DNA of 64,000 bases, taken from NCBI RefSeq assembly GCF_963169125.1, contig NC_084794.1, positions 86,411,018 to 86,475,017 on the forward strand, in the 5' to 3' direction. Below the pieces are notes generated by a model. It did not search any database and was not told the DNA's origin. It saw only the letters and a list, made by a program, of their open reading frames with translations. Positions 40,060 to 52,295 of this stretch are shown piece by piece (within the stretch, counting starts at the first letter, position 1; every line of letters starts with the position of its first letter). The position numbers were made by a program, and so were the translations under genes. The DNA is from Humulus lupulus. Its lineage: Eukaryota > Streptophyta > Magnoliopsida > Rosales > Cannabaceae.

Positions 40060-41364
40060 TGTAGGAAATACATATTGCATGATCTTTATTTATTCTCATG
40101 CAATTTACATATTATCAAACAAACATGCAAATTCCTAGAACATGCTCCTATGAAATTGATATAAATATAGATTAAAGTAAAAACTTGCATTACGCAGCGG
40201 AACTGGAACAACTCCGTCCTTCAATCTCTCAAACCCTTGATTCCTTTCTGTAGCAGAGTATTATCAAGAGATTGAACTAGATCAACAACAAAGTCTTTCA
40301 CTAAGCCTTTGATCAACTTAGAACTAGTGTGGGTTGGTTCTCAACACATGAGAGATAGAGATCTAGAAGAAAAGAACAAGAATGAGTGGCCAAGAAAGGA
40401 TTAGATTGTCTAGGTTTTCTCTTACCCAATGAATCAATTGAGACTTACTTCCTTATGAAAGCCCTAGATATCATATTCCTTATATAGGCAATTTAATGGG
40501 CTTTATTTAAACTTAAATTTAAATTAATTAAAAATAATAAACAAAAAATAAAAGCCTTGGCCTGCCATAAATGGACTTTGGCCCAATCTCTTTGTTTTGA
40601 ATTTAAATCTCAATTGGGCCTCAATTCAAAACATTTAATTTATTTAAATTTTAATTAATTAATTAAATCCTTATTCAAATTAACTAATTATAATTTGAAA
40701 CTTGATTTACTATTATTTATTTTTATTGATACCAATTTATCAATATTAATAAATTTACCCAAAGATTCTCTTTTATTCTCTAAATCTCATATCTCTGTAA
40801 ATTTTCCAAAATTGACCTCTAAAATTGACTTAGTCAACTTTAAAAATCCTAATTGATAATTAAATCAATTAATTGAGACATTCTAGATGATTTACTCAAA
40901 GGTGTTGCAGGGACCATGGATCCATGAAATCAAGCTCCAATAAATTATCGTGAATTTATTTACGAATAATTTCACTACCTTGTTAATTCCTCGTGACTCC
41001 ACTATAGACTCGGAATTGAACTCTTGAATTCATAGAACGTATTTTCCAAACCATAAATACATTATCCATTGTTATAACCATGACAGTTAGTCAATCCTCT
41101 ATCGATGACTTACTAACGAGCTAGGTGCAAATTACTGATTTGCCCCTCATCAATATTTTATCCTTAACTCCCACTAAGTTCCTTATAAATGATAGTTTCG
41201 TGAACTTAATCACAGAAATGAGATCTCAATCATTTAACCTTTTGAACAAAGAAATTAAGGAAATCATCTTTTCAATTCTCATACAGAAGTTATAGATTTC
41301 ATATCTATGAATAATACTCCCACTCAATTACACTACTAAATCTCCAAGATGTAAGTATGGGCTA
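40060..41364 (-). mobile_element. Co5 3' LTR, distal part
   Basis: Plus-strand text from TGTAGGAAATACATATTGC onward is repeated at 59,126-60,174. It contains CTCAACACATGAG (40,340-40,352), the reverse of the box seen in Co1, Co2 and Co6. It ends at the target duplication GGCTA (41,360-41,364) of the Tat element. Confidence 0.9.
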
Positions 41365-41982
41365 TGTTGACCCTCGATTTGGTCAACGACACAGAGTCAA
41401 TAAAAACGATAGAAATAAGATCAATTACCCAAGAAGATAAATGACACCAAAATTTATAGTGGTTCAGCCCCAAATAATGGTAATGACTTACATCCACTTC
41501 GTGTTCTTATTATTTTAGAAGAACTCCAAAACCTACAATCAGTGAACTAGGGTTCATGAGTTTCACAACTTGGAGGTGAGTACGAATTTCGTGGATAAAA
41601 ACACTATATTTCTCTCTCTTGATTACAAAAAATGCTCCCTCTCCAAAGAGTCCCTTGAGTCCTATTTATAGGCTCAAGGCCCTTTTTACAGGTCGATGGG
41701 CCGTGTATATATTTTGATACAAACATATTTAAATAATAACAGAAATTACAATCTTTACATAAAAATAGGATCAAATATCTTTAGAAATATCTTATAAGTT
41801 TTGACCAGCTTGGTCGCATATGAAACATGTCTTCTGTCATACGCTTAAGCATCTTCTTGATTTATCGAGCAACTTCACCTCTGGTCGATGGTCGACCTGA
41901 ACGTAACTACTTAAATAGTCACGTGAAACCTACGTGCATACTAATTTTTCCACGTCAGCAAGTAAGTCTTTTTGGGTAAACA
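41365..41982 (-). mobile_element. Tat 3' LTR (618 bp)
   Basis: TGTTGACCCTCGATTTGG…TTGGGTAAACA on the plus strand. On the minus strand a TATA box CTATAAATAG lies at 41,671-41,662. PPT AACTTGGGGGAAAA (minus) adjoins at 41,983-41,996. Confidence 0.92.
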
Positions 41983-42192
41983 TTTTCCCCCAAGTTTATT
42001 TTAATGCGACTAATATTTAATAAACTTACTCGACCAGCTACCCGTTTGACTTGTCACATCTGTCAGTACATTTTCGAGAAAGCAAGCAATCATGACCTTT
42101 ACAGTTTCCCAAAAATATTTTGACGGTTATTTCAATTACCCATACATCAAAATCCCATCCCCATCATTACTCTTAAATAACGACCCGAGCAG

Positions 42193-42200
42193 TATAAATA
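42193..42200 (+). promoter_or_regulatory. TATA box of the antisense gene in the Tat element
   Basis: TATAAATA lies in 'gagcagtataaatatatcac', followed after about 30 bases by a pyrimidine-rich leader (42,225-42,260). Transcription would run rightward, opposite to the retrotransposon's own genes. Confidence 0.6.
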
Positions 42201-42224
42201 TATCACTCTTCAGCCTTTTCATTT

Positions 42225-45200
42225 TTTACTGATACTTTCTCTCTCCTCAAGAACTCAGAAAAAACTTTCAAGAAAATCTAGAAAACCTCTGTGATCCGAG
42301 ACGTCTTCGACCAAATCTGAGAAAAAATATTCATGATTCCTCCTATAACTCATATTCCAAGTAAGTTTCGAACCCACTTTCTTTTATTTAATCCAGTCTT
42401 GCTTTCACGAGTTTTTGTTATTACGCCTCTACTATTCTTGAGAAAAAGTTTCAGGATAATCTAGTTTAGACATTGATACATAGAAAAAGTATGCTAGAAT
42501 AGGGGTTTTAGGTAGTATAAAATACTAGACCATGCTTATAAGGCAATGTGGGATATAGGAGTACTGATTTCGGGTTCAAAATCAAAGTGAAAATTCGATT
42601 TTAAGCTTTTCGGAAAACCTGGGTTTTTCCCGCCTGTTTTCGGAGTTGAAAAGTTTTTCCAAAAAAATTTCACTTTCACTTTTTGATCTATTTTTTTCAA
42701 AATACTCGCATGTTTATAGTGTTTTTATCAGGATGTTGCTGGTCGTATAAAAGATTAACGTTTATACACGAGCAGCGTTATCCTTGCTTTTCCCTTTCTT
42801 CTATCTATTGGTCATAGATTCTCACTTCCCCTTTGCTCTTCTCAGATATTCATGCATGATCCCTGGGGAGGTGAGAGACCAATAGACAACGATCCTCTCG
42901 CGTTGTTGTTTAAGGATCAAGAACAACCTTCTTTGCTCTTCCCGAGCCTTCATCTTCACAACAAAACCCTACAACCAGTCCATCAGCCAGTAAACCAAAC
43001 GTGGGTCATGTTAAATACACTGCTCGTAGAAAAAGAAAAACAACAGATTCACCTTCTAACCAACCTGCAACCAGCATTAAGGGCCCTTCAAACGACCCTC
43101 AACCTTTAAATTTTTCACCACCAAACATTCAACCAAAAGCCCGTCCCTGCGATGGCCCTCGAGCAAAAGTAGACTGGTACATTGCCCCTCCTTGTGTCAT
43201 ATCGGCCAGGATGGTGGCAAAATATCCCAAGAATTATGGGCTTCCTATGATTACCCTATACAAACCCACACCCGACCAAAGGGAAAACGTGCCCGGAGGA
43301 GCCTGGTCGAGGTATCATATAGAGACAGGGGCAATCTTGCCCTTGCATGACTTTTCCCAAGGGGTGCCAATTATTTCGAGGTCGCCCCTTTCCAAATAAC
43401 ATCCAATGGATATAGAGTACTATCAGCACTCTATATCCTATATAACCACAAAAAAAAGGCCTGTGCCTACCCCACATGAGATCAACTATCTATTCGATCT
43501 TAAATCCAACCCCAACCAAAACAACACGAGATTTTTCCACTTTTGCCACTAGGAATCTGCTCGCATATTCCTGAGTGATGTAACCCACAAGTCCAACATA
43601 GGAAAATACTTCCAAGAGTACTTCCTCTGTAGACCTGGTTGTTGACAACTTGGCCTTCACACGAGGAGGTAAACTTTTCAATCTCTGGTCGGAACTTCTA
43701 GTCATTCATTTTTGTTTTTTATTTCTTTTCTTGTCCTTATTAATTTGGTGTTGCGCTTAGGTCCATGGAACCGACCAGACCCCACTCCAGAGATGGAGAT
43801 AAGGGCCACAACCCTAGTCAGCATGAAGAACATAGAAAAGAGCATCAAGGAGTTGGTCACGGAGAGCAATTTAAGGCTGGTTAGCCTTTTGGAACCTCAT
43901 CAAGAAGTGAGGGAATCCACTGCGGGGAGTGCCAATGGAGAGGGCATCGAAGTACAGGAAATCCCCAAGCAGCAGAAAGATGTGTCACAACCTTAGAGGT
44001 GGCGACCAACGGGAGTGACCATCCGAGAGCCATCCAGCAACCCTCGAACCACCGCTGCCCCTGCCCATCATGGGAGGGGAAAACAAAAACGACCAAAATA
44101 TACTGGTCCTATACTTGAGTCCTCAGATGAGAACGGTATAAACTTCTCACTTCTAGATAACTTGCCCATCCCTTGTCATTTATTTGATAGGGATGGCAAC
44201 TTTAAATTTACGACCAGTAATTTTAGCTTAGACTTCTTCGAAGCAGATAGTGAGTGTAGATGTAGTTCTTTAAATAATATAATGACCAGTAATAATAGTT
44301 CGGGTATACCACTTAGAATTTCTCCTTACATTATTCCATTATCACTCCAAACTTCTTAACATATTTGCTCGTTTTCTTTTGTTTTGTAGTAATGCCACTG
44401 AAGACGCTTTTGACATGTATGCCTCTACTGAAGCTCCTTCGAGCAAGAAGAAATCGAGCAGAAAACATCCTAGGGAAAGCAGCAGCGAGCCTTCCAAAAA
44501 AAGGCTCGACCAAAAGACCCTCCAGCTCCTACTCAGTCCAAAAACTACAATGCCTCCTCCTCCTCCTCCTCGCAGTGCCCCTTCCTCCGAGCAGGCAGGG
44601 AGATCCTCAACCACCAACTTGCTGAACAATGCTTTTAATTCTACCTACGAAAAGCTACAAAAATTGTCCAAGCACCATCATAGCCAGGAAGCCTTTTCCC
44701 ATCTTCCCCCCATTGAAGCATAGCCAGGTCCTTAGTCACGGGTTTGCTGAAGTCCTCAGTGTAAGTTTTTTTTTTTTTTTTGTATTGTGTTTTCGTCAAA
44801 CAACATTTTCTCTAATTGCCTCTAATAGTTTCAATTTTTCTCTGTTCGCAGGGTATCTTGACTATGAGCAATGGTTGACGTCGTGCTGAGGAGATCAAGG
44901 CCATACACATTGAGGAGATCAAGGCAGCTGAAGGCAAAATTTCCAGTTTAATCGAGGACCTAAAGAGGACCCAGGAAGAACTGGCCAAGACCATTGCTGC
45001 CAAGGAGAAATTCAAGGAAGGTTTGGAGAAAAATTTCAAAGAAGCAGCCAAACTTCAGGAGGATTTGGTAGCCAGCATGAAGGAGGCTACTGGGCTAGAG
45101 GAGCAAGTCAAGCTGCTCGAGGAAACAAATTCCCAAAACTTGGAGAGGTTCAGAGGAGCAACTTTCAACTGCTCTTACTTATTTTGGAAGAACAACCCAG

Positions 45201-45346
45201 AGGAAAATTTCAACTACCTCCCCGAGCAAATGAGGCAAGTTGAACTCGCGAAGTGTGCTACTCGCCAAGAAGAAGAAAGAAATGCCCAAAATGCCTCAGA
45301 CTCTCCAGAAATCTCCCTGGCAACAGGCATCGATGGTGCTGAATAA
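42225..45346 (+). pseudogene. Antisense spliced gene between integrase and 3' LTR of the Tat element
   Basis: Five exons are inferred: about 42,225-42,360 (ATG 42,333; donor CCAA|GTAAGT), 42,846-about 43,700 (acceptor CTTCTCAG), 43,761-44,249 (acceptor GCGCTTAG, donor GATA|GTGAGT), 44,390-44,760 (acceptor TTTTGTAG, donor CAGT|GTAAGT) and 44,852-45,346 (acceptor TTCGCAG, stop TAA). Exon 2 holds a conserved block, 'VDWYIAPPCVISARMVAKYP', 'LPLHDFSQGV' and 'INYLFDLKSNPNQNN'. Exon 4 is Ser/Lys/Pro-rich with a basic KKKSSRKH patch. Exon 5 is a long coiled coil ('LIEDLKRTQEELAKTIAAKE'). Antisense ORFs here are known from Tat elements such as Grande and RIRE2; function is unknown. Frameshifts and stops (for example TGA at 44,875) break this copy. 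Confidence 0.7.
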
Positions 45347-46077
45347 ATGCTGGAACAACAGTTGACCAGTAGTCTCACCGAGACCCTCCTCCAGCTGCAC
45401 AATAATTTTTAATTTTTAACTAAAACATATGAACAAGTGTTCATGATGTTGAGACAATTTTGATGCATAAGGAAGCTTTTGCTTTTTAATATTTTAATTA
45501 CATCCAAACAACAATTACTCGCGGTGTAAAGACATTTCGTTATGATATTATAATATATTTACTGCTATTATAACATATGTTCGTATGACCGAACCTAGCA
45601 TAACACTTTATTAATATTTCACAAAATTAACTAAAATTCTGCAAAATATTCAAAGTTTCGTAATATGCTTTCCCTTATTTTGCTCTTGTGTTTACATATG
45701 CCTGTTGATATGTTTTGCTCACTTAGTATCTTATATGCCCACCAAGTGATCGAGCAGCTTAAGGTTCTCGGTCACTTGCCATGACCAAGTCATGTTCAAA
45801 CATTACTGCTCGCGTACTTATAAACAATAAATGATAATATAGCAAAACAACACATGTAATGAGCAAATACTTGTAATAAATACACTAATTGGCAAGAATA
45901 ACTAGATGCGCACAGTTCATTTTATTTCTCGTAATGAAATGGACAAAATCGTGTCTGTACGAGTGATCAAGAATTGATCTTACACTTATAAGCGTCAAGT
46001 CATTTAACTGACTAGCCTCTGTCCATAAACTTGTAAAAAGTAAAATTAATATAAGCCAATTCTTTAAAAAGAATTGT
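45347..46077. other. Non-coding spacer between antisense gene end and integrase end
   Basis: About 730 bases, AT-rich, lying between the two converging transcription units of the Tat element. No credible frame; it presumably contains both 3' ends. 'accgaacctagcataacac' and several TATAAT-like words are visible, but no certain polyadenylation signal. Confidence 0.4.
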
Positions 46078-47423
46078 TCATTGATAATACTTGCGCAGGT
46101 GTTCTCCATTCCAATAGCGAGGAATGAGATCTCCATTTAAGCGAGGAAGTTTATATGTGCCTGGGTGAAGGATTTCTTCGATTTGATAGGGACTTTCCCA
46201 GTTTGGGACGAGTACTCCAACATTTTGGTTGCGAGTGTTGAGAAAAACTCTTCTAAGTACCGAATCTCCCAAGTTAAACTTTCTTTCGCATACTTTAGAG
46301 TTAAAATATCAAGTGACCTTTTGTTGGTATACTGCTACTCAAAGTTGAGCCTCATCGCGCCTTTTGTTGGCCAAGTCCAAAGAATCCATTAATAACTGGT
46401 TATTCATGCTCTGGTCATATGTTATCCTTCTATGCGATGGTGGCTTTAGCTCAACATGCAACATGGATTCATACCCATAGGCCAAAGAAAATGGTGTATG
46501 GCCTGTTGCTATTCGGTGAGATGTTCTATACTGCCAGAGTACTTCTGGAAATTGCTCTAGCCACGGCCCATTTGCTTCTTCGAGCCTTATCTCCAATGTG
46601 TCATTTAGAGTTTTGTTAGTGGCCTCAACTTGTCTGTTTTCCTGTGGATGAGAAACTGACGAAAAACTCTTTATAATACTACGCCTTTTGCAGAAATCGG
46701 TGAAAAGATCGCTGTCGAATTGTGTGCCATTGTTTGAGACAATTTTTCTTGGTAACCCATACTGGCATATGATGTTTTTAACGAAGAAATCCAATACTTT
46801 CTTGGTCATTATTGTTGCGAGTGGCTCAGCTTCGGCCCACTTCGTAAACTAGTCAACAACAACTACTGCATAGTTGACATTCCCTTTACCTGCAGGCAAA
46901 GATCCAATCAGATCATTCCCCCAAACTGCAAACAGCCACAAGCTTTGCATCTGTTTAAGCTCATTTGGGGCTGCTCGTGGTATCTTGAAGAATCTTTGGC
47001 ACTTGTCACATTTTTTAACAAATTCCAAAGAGTTCGCGATCATGGTAGGCTAGAAATATCCTTGCCGGAGATTTTTTTTGACAAACTTTTCCCTCTAGCG
47101 TGATCTCCACAGAAACCTTCATGTACTTCTTGCATTAATTCCTTAGCCTTCTCCTTAGAAACACACCGTAATAAAGGCATTGAGTATCCTCGTCTATACA
47201 AGATTGTATCGACCAAAATAAATGGGGCTGATTGTCTTTGAAGCATCCTCGCCTTGTTCCTTTCTGCTGGTAATACTCCTTGTTCGAGATATTTGATGAT
47301 CGGCATCATCCACGTGTCTGACGCTTGTATCATTAGCAATGATTCTTCCTCTTGAATGCTCGGTGCCAACAAATGTTCGACTGGTACTATGCTCAAGGCG
47401 TCAGCATCTTTAGCGCTTGCCAA
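46078..47423 (-). pseudogene. Tat integrase
   Basis: The frame 47,423-47,040 holds the zinc-finger lead ('ILYRRGYSMPLLRC', 'HEGFCGDHARGKSL'). The next frame, from 47,043, gives 'KKCDKCQRF', the Cys pair of the HHCC finger, and 'GNDLIGSLPAGKGNVNYAVV' with the first catalytic Asp. The core frame 46,809-46,339 contains 'CQYGLPRKIVSNNGTQFDSD', where the second catalytic Asp (SDNG in the family) is Asn at 46,732-46,734, then 'QVEATNKTL' with the Glu kept, and 'AYGYESMLHVELKPPS'. The tail to 46,078 reads like 'GDSVLRRVF' and 'GTYKLPRLNGDLIPRYWN'. It would insert cDNA into the genome; this copy is inactive. Confidence 0.9.
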
Positions 47424-47489
47424 CTTGGCTAAGGCGTCAGCATTTGAATTCTGATCACAAGGTACTTGCTGGAGAGTATACTTCCCAAA

Positions 47490-47888
47490 CTATGCCAGCA
47501 AGTCCTTTGCTTTGTTCAAATATGCCACCATCTTGAGACCTCTAGCCTGATATTCTCCCAAAATTTGATTAACTACTAGCTGAGAATCACTATATACTTC
47601 TAGCGACTTTATATCCATATCCTTTGCTAGTCTTAATCCTGCGAGCAGAGCCTCGTACTCAGCTTCATTGTTGGAAGCTGTGAAGTTGAATCTGATCTCA
47701 CGGTGAAACCGATGTCCCTCAGGTGTGATTAAAATCAAACCTTCCCGTGTGTTGTGCTCGTTGGAAGAGTCGTCTATGAACAACTTCCAGGTAGGGGATT
47801 GATTTTGACCATCGGTTTCTACCATTAGCTCACTGACAGGGAGTCCGGTGAATTCCACAACGAAATCTGCTAGAGCTTGTCCTTTCAT
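47490..47888 (-). pseudogene. Tat archaeal-type RNase H (aRH)
   Basis: 132 codons on the minus strand. 'KGQALADFVVEF' is the tether. The RNase HI fold follows with 'WKLFIDDSSNEHNTREG' (first Asp), 'NNEAEYEALLAGLRLAKDMD' (Glu) and 'SLEVYSDSQLVVNQILGEYQ' (Asp). This second RNase H, next to the one attached to RT, is a hallmark of the plant Tat clade. The catalytic residues are present, but the polyprotein is interrupted on both sides. Confidence 0.9.
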
Positions 47889-49160
47889 AGCTGCTCGTGG
47901 TGAATAAGAAATTGTGAATTGCCCTAGTTCGACTGCCCATTTTAATAACCGACCAGCAGCTTCAGGTTTTTGTAAGATTTGCCATAGTGGCTAGTCGGTG
48001 AGTACTATGATTGGGTGAACCTAAAAGTAGGGTCGTAGCTTCCTAGAGGCCAGAATCAAGCAATAAGCCAATTTCTCTATGGGCGGATATCGTAATTCTG
48101 CTCCTACTAGCCTCTTACTTACATAGTGTACTGCCTTTTGGATGTTGTATTCTTCTCTGATTAAAACATCACTAGCATGGTACTTTGTGATTGCTAATTA
48201 GATGAACAAAGTTTCTCCTTTGACCGGTTTGGACAAGATTGGTGGTTGCGACATGTGGGATTTTAGCGCTGGAAAGGCATGTTCGCACTCCTCTGTCCAT
48301 TCAAACTTTTTGTTGCCTCTGAGTAGATTAAAAAATGGAACACATTTGTCCGTTGATTTAGATATGAATCTACTCAGGGCCACAATTCTCTTGGTTAGGC
48401 TTTGGACATCTTTAATTTTGGCAGGAGACTGCATTTCGATCAGTGCCTGAATTTTTTCAGGATTAGCTTCGATTTCTCATGAGTTTACTATGAATCCCAA
48501 AATTTTCCCTGATCAAACACCAAAGGAACACTTAAGAGGGTTCGGCTTCATCTGATATTTGTTCAAGATGTTGAAGCATTCTTGTAGATCCTTGATATGT
48601 TCTTCAGCTTTTTTCGACTTGACCAGCATATCATCGACATAGACTTCCATGTTAATGTCGATCAGCTCTTTGAACATATGGTTAACTAGTCGCTGGTAAG
48701 TCACACCAGTGTTTTTCAAACCGAAGGGCATTACTTTATAGCAATAAAATCCCATATCTGTTTGAAATCTAGTGTGACCTTCATCAGGTGGATGCATACT
48801 AATTTGATTATAACTGGAGTAAGCATCCATGAATGATAAAATTTCATGTCCTGATGTAGCATCGACCAGCTGGTCAATTCTTGGAAGTGGGAAACAGTCC
48901 TTTGGACATGCTTTATTAAGGTCTGTGAAATCTACGCACGTCCTCCACTTTCCATTTGGCTTGGGAACTAGTACGAGATTTGAGATCCAGGATAGATAAA
49001 ATGCTATTCTAATGAATCCACTTTCCTTCAGCTTCTCAACTTCTTCTTTTAAGGCCTTAGATCTATCTTTATCGAGTAGCCTTCTTTTTTGTTGTACAGG
49101 TGGAATGTTTTTGTCTATATTCAAGATATGGCTGATCACGGTTGGGTCTATCCCAACCAT
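47889..49160 (-). pseudogene. Tat reverse transcriptase and attached RNase H
   Basis: The frame 49,160-48,513 (215 codons) contains the RT fingers and palm: 'LKESGFIRIAFYLSWISNLV', 'VPKPNGKWRTCVDFTDLNKA', 'CPKDCFPLPRIDQLVDATSG', 'FMDAYSSYNQI' and the active site 'EVYVDDMLVKS'. After a stop, 48,434-48,198 gives the thumb/connection 'LTKRIVALSRFISKSTDKCV' and 'FEWTEECEHAFPALKSHM'. Between 48,190 and 47,889 a degraded RNase H is readable ('YHASDVLIREEYNIQKAVHY', 'YPPIEKLAYCLILASRKLRP'). It would copy RNA to DNA; stops prevent this. Confidence 0.9.
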
Positions 49161-49499
49161 ATCTTTATGCGACTAGGAGAAGACCTCCTGGTGCTTCTTC
49201 AAAATTTCCTCTAGCTTGTGTTTCGTTGTTGTTTCTAAGTTTTTACTGACTTTCACAACCTTGGTCAGATCTGTCTCTTCTAGTTGGACCTCCTCGAGGT
49301 CCTCCACGGGTCCAATGTTTTCTTCAAAATCCCCAAAGCTAGGATCTAAGTCCCTATCCTCACTTTGGGCAACACCCTATTTGGTGACTTGTTCACCTGA
49401 ATGGGCATGTGTTTCATTTACTACCAGCAACCTTTTTTCGGCTCTATCCCCCGATCCGTTTCCTTTTGCTTTTGTGATCGAGGAATTGTAACATTCTCG

Positions 49500-50060
49500 T
49501 GATTCTTGCTGGTTTCCCAATATGCACCCAACTCCTGCGTCAATTGGAAACTTCATGGATAAATGTCAGACCAAGGTTATGGCTCTCAAATCGACGAGTA
49601 TAGGTCTCCCAATCACATCATTATATGCAGAAAGGCAATCAACTACTATGAAAGTAGCGAGTAATGTCCTGTTCATAGGTGCAGCTCCTGCTGTGACTGG
49701 GAGTCTGATCGACCCTGTTTGCTTGAGCCCTTCGCTAGAAAAACCATAGATGGTTTAGTTGCATGGTTCTAAATCTTGCACTGATAATTTCATTCTTTCC
49801 AGTGAAGATTTATACAAAATATTGATCGAGCTTCCTGTATCCATCAGCACACGTTTTACCATCATGTTGGCGATCTGAACAACTACAGCTAGAGGATCTG
49901 AGTGGGGAAATCGAACATGCTAAGCGTCCAGCTTGGAGAAAGTTATCAACTCTTCCTCTGTTCGAGCATTTTTGGGAGTTCGCTCCTCGACATTTAACAT
50001 TTCGATATCCTAATTGTGACGTAGGGTTCTGGCATATCTTTCCCTTGCCTTACCACTGTC
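49500..50060 (-). pseudogene. Tat aspartic protease
   Basis: On the minus strand near 49,830 the text 'KRVLMDTGSSINILYKSSLE' gives the DTGSS active site. 'ATFIVVDCLSAYNDVIGRPI' follows near 49,640, the second conserved block of Tat proteases. Stop codons interrupt it (for example in the 'EPCN-TIYG' part). It lies between gag and RT as expected. The space 49,161-49,499 is degraded linker. Confidence 0.78.
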
Positions 50061-50099
50061 ACCTGCTATGTGTGATCCTCCGCAGATGGTCAACAATGT

Positions 50100-52203
50100 A
50101 CCAGCGACTGGAGCTAGCTGTAAAGGAGGCGAGCGTTGGCGTACAGGCGCCTGCTCATTGCCTCTGCGAGCCTCCTATGAGAACCTCCACCAGTTTTTAC
50201 ATACCTCCTTAAATGTCCTTGTCGGATAAGGAACTCGATCTTGTCTTTGAGCTGGTTACACTCGTTGGTGTCATGGCCATAGTCGTTGTGAAAACGACAA
50301 AACTTGGTTGTGTCCCTTTTGGTGATATCTTTTCTAATCGGTGTTGGCCGCCTAAAGGGAACACTAGTATGACTAGCCTGATATACTTCAGCTCGACTAT
50401 CGACTAGGACAGTGTAATTGGTGAACCTTGGCTCGTATCTATTTTTCTTGGGGCGCTTGCTATTAGATGTTGCTGGCTCGTTGTTTGCCCTTTTTCCCCC
50501 ATTTTTTCTGTTATTTTTGTCGTTGCTGATGGGTTTACCAGTTCCATTGGCGGCTTTGGTGGGGTCTTTCCTTCTTGCCCTGATCATCCACGGGAGACTT
50601 CCCTTCATTAGCGATAGCCTCCTTGAGCTTGATATACTTGTCTGCTCGATCCAAGAATTCCTGAGTGCTCTTGATTCCATTCTTTTGTAAACTACTCCAG
50701 AGGGGAGAATGGCGTCGTTCTCTAGCTATGAGCGCCATCATCTTTCCCTCATCTCCAATAGTTTTGGCCCGAGCAGCGGCTCACATGAATCATTGGATAT
50801 ACCCTTTTAGGGTTTCTTCTTTCTTTTGTCGAATTTTGACCAGCTGATTGGCCTCTGTTGGGTGTATTTGACCAGAATAGAATTGTCCGTAAAACTCATT
50901 TACGAACATTTCCCAGGAAACTATGCTGGTCAGAGGGAACTTGAAATACCACTCTTGAGTAGATTCGGATAACGTGGCAGGAAAAATCCTGCATTGATCA
51001 TCTTCTGACACATTTTGGATGTCCATCTGTATCTCAAACTTGTTCACATGAGATACATGATCTTCTCCTCGTGTATAGTTCGGTAAAGTGGGCATCTTAA
51101 ATTTTCTTGGAGTCTCTGCCACAACAATTCTATGAATGAATGGGGTGCCCTTCCTCTGATCAAATTCTATATGGGACACCCTGTTCCAAACTAATTGTTG
51201 CACGACCTGATTTAAGTCATCTATTTGGGCCTGTACAACATCTGGTATTGCTGGAGCGCCCGGGTCTGGGGAGAAGTACTCTTCATGCCTTTCCCTTCGA
51301 TTATTGAGTACATCCCTCAGGTTTTCATCCATTCGCCATTGCTCGCTTGCACCTGGTCAGTCGAAGACATTGGGCTATTTGGGTTGCCCCTAACATTTTG
51401 GCTTATAGGTCAGTTCTCCATTGGCAGAGGATGTTGTCGTTCGCCTCTCTCTTCCTGCTATCGACCAGCATTCCTCCTGCCAGAATTAGCCTCATTATAA
51501 TCATGGCCATCTCTAAATTATGACCTATGGGGGTGTTACCGCAATTCGCACTGTTTCCCTTTCTCTCTACTGGTATGTCTCGATAAACAGGGGGACGTCT
51601 GTGTTGGTCGATAGGTCCTTTGACATTACTATGTCGTGGGGGACCTTTGACCGCAGAGCCTGAATCCATCTGTCTTCTACTTCCCGAGGGACGTTGTCCC
51701 CTGCTAGGAGTATTTTTCTCCTCAGCTGTCTGGTGTCTAGGGCTTCTGGGATGCTGTTCGGCCCTGTTCTATCTTTACTACTGGACGTTATCTCGACCAG
51801 CACGAGAGGGTGGTCACTGCTCAGGATCTTGGACCGGCCTCTCCTATTGAGCAGTAGGAGGTCGCTCTGGTCTTTGAGGATTCCTTTGTTGTAGTGGATG
51901 GTGATACTAGGGATGCTCTGAACGTGGATTTTGCTGAGGGTGAGTGTTGGGTGGCTAATCTGGTTGGGAGGCAAGTACAAGCTGTCCTCGTGCCAATTGA
52001 ATGGCTGCTTCTACGGCTGTAGTGGCATCCCTCTATCAGTGGTCCATGTCAGCCTGCCGCTCATTCAGTTCTTGGTGCTTCCGGTCAATCTCCTGATTAG
52101 CCCTCAAATTCGTTCGCAGGATTTCAGAATCCATCTCCTCCTCTTCCAACTCCACTTGTGGCTTATCTTCTACTACACCTTGTGGAGGAGGTTGATTTGG
52201 CAT
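50100..52203 (-). pseudogene. Tat gag
   Basis: A start at 52,203 ('MPNQPPPQGVVEDKP') opens an acidic, Gln-rich N-part with stops and shifts. The capsid-like domain is in 51,332-50,790: 'RKFKMPTLPNYTRGEDHVSH', 'ATLSESTQEWYFKFPLTSIV' and 'FVNEFYGQFYSGQ'. After a TGA at about 50,781 comes 'EFLDRADKYIKLKEAIANEG' (to 50,535). The frame 50,680-50,114 then has the Tat-type knuckle 'CRFHNDYGHDTNECNQLKDK'. Gag packages element RNA. At least one stop and several shifts are visible. Confidence 0.85.
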
Positions 52204-52295
52204 ATTCCCAGAGGTTTTCCCCGCTCCCCTGGTTGTTTTTTTCCATTTGATTTTCTTGAAAGTCTTAAGTTCAAGTCTCAATGAAATCACAAAAA
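52204..52295 (-). other. Tat leader and possible unusual primer-binding site
   Basis: Only about 90 bases separate the 5' LTR from gag. Directly after the LTR the minus strand reads TTTTTGTGATTTCATTGAG, not the TGGCGCC or TGGTATCAGAGC types common in plants. The following 'GACTTGAACTTAAGACTTT' looks like the complement of a tRNA T-arm (GTTCAAGTC), so the primer may be another tRNA. Uncertain. Confidence 0.35.

Noticed and set aside
44342..44629. Minus-strand frames of 60-95 codons opposite the Ser/Lys-rich exon
   Set aside because: Shadow of the biased codons in exon 4 of the antisense gene; Gly and Leu runs only.
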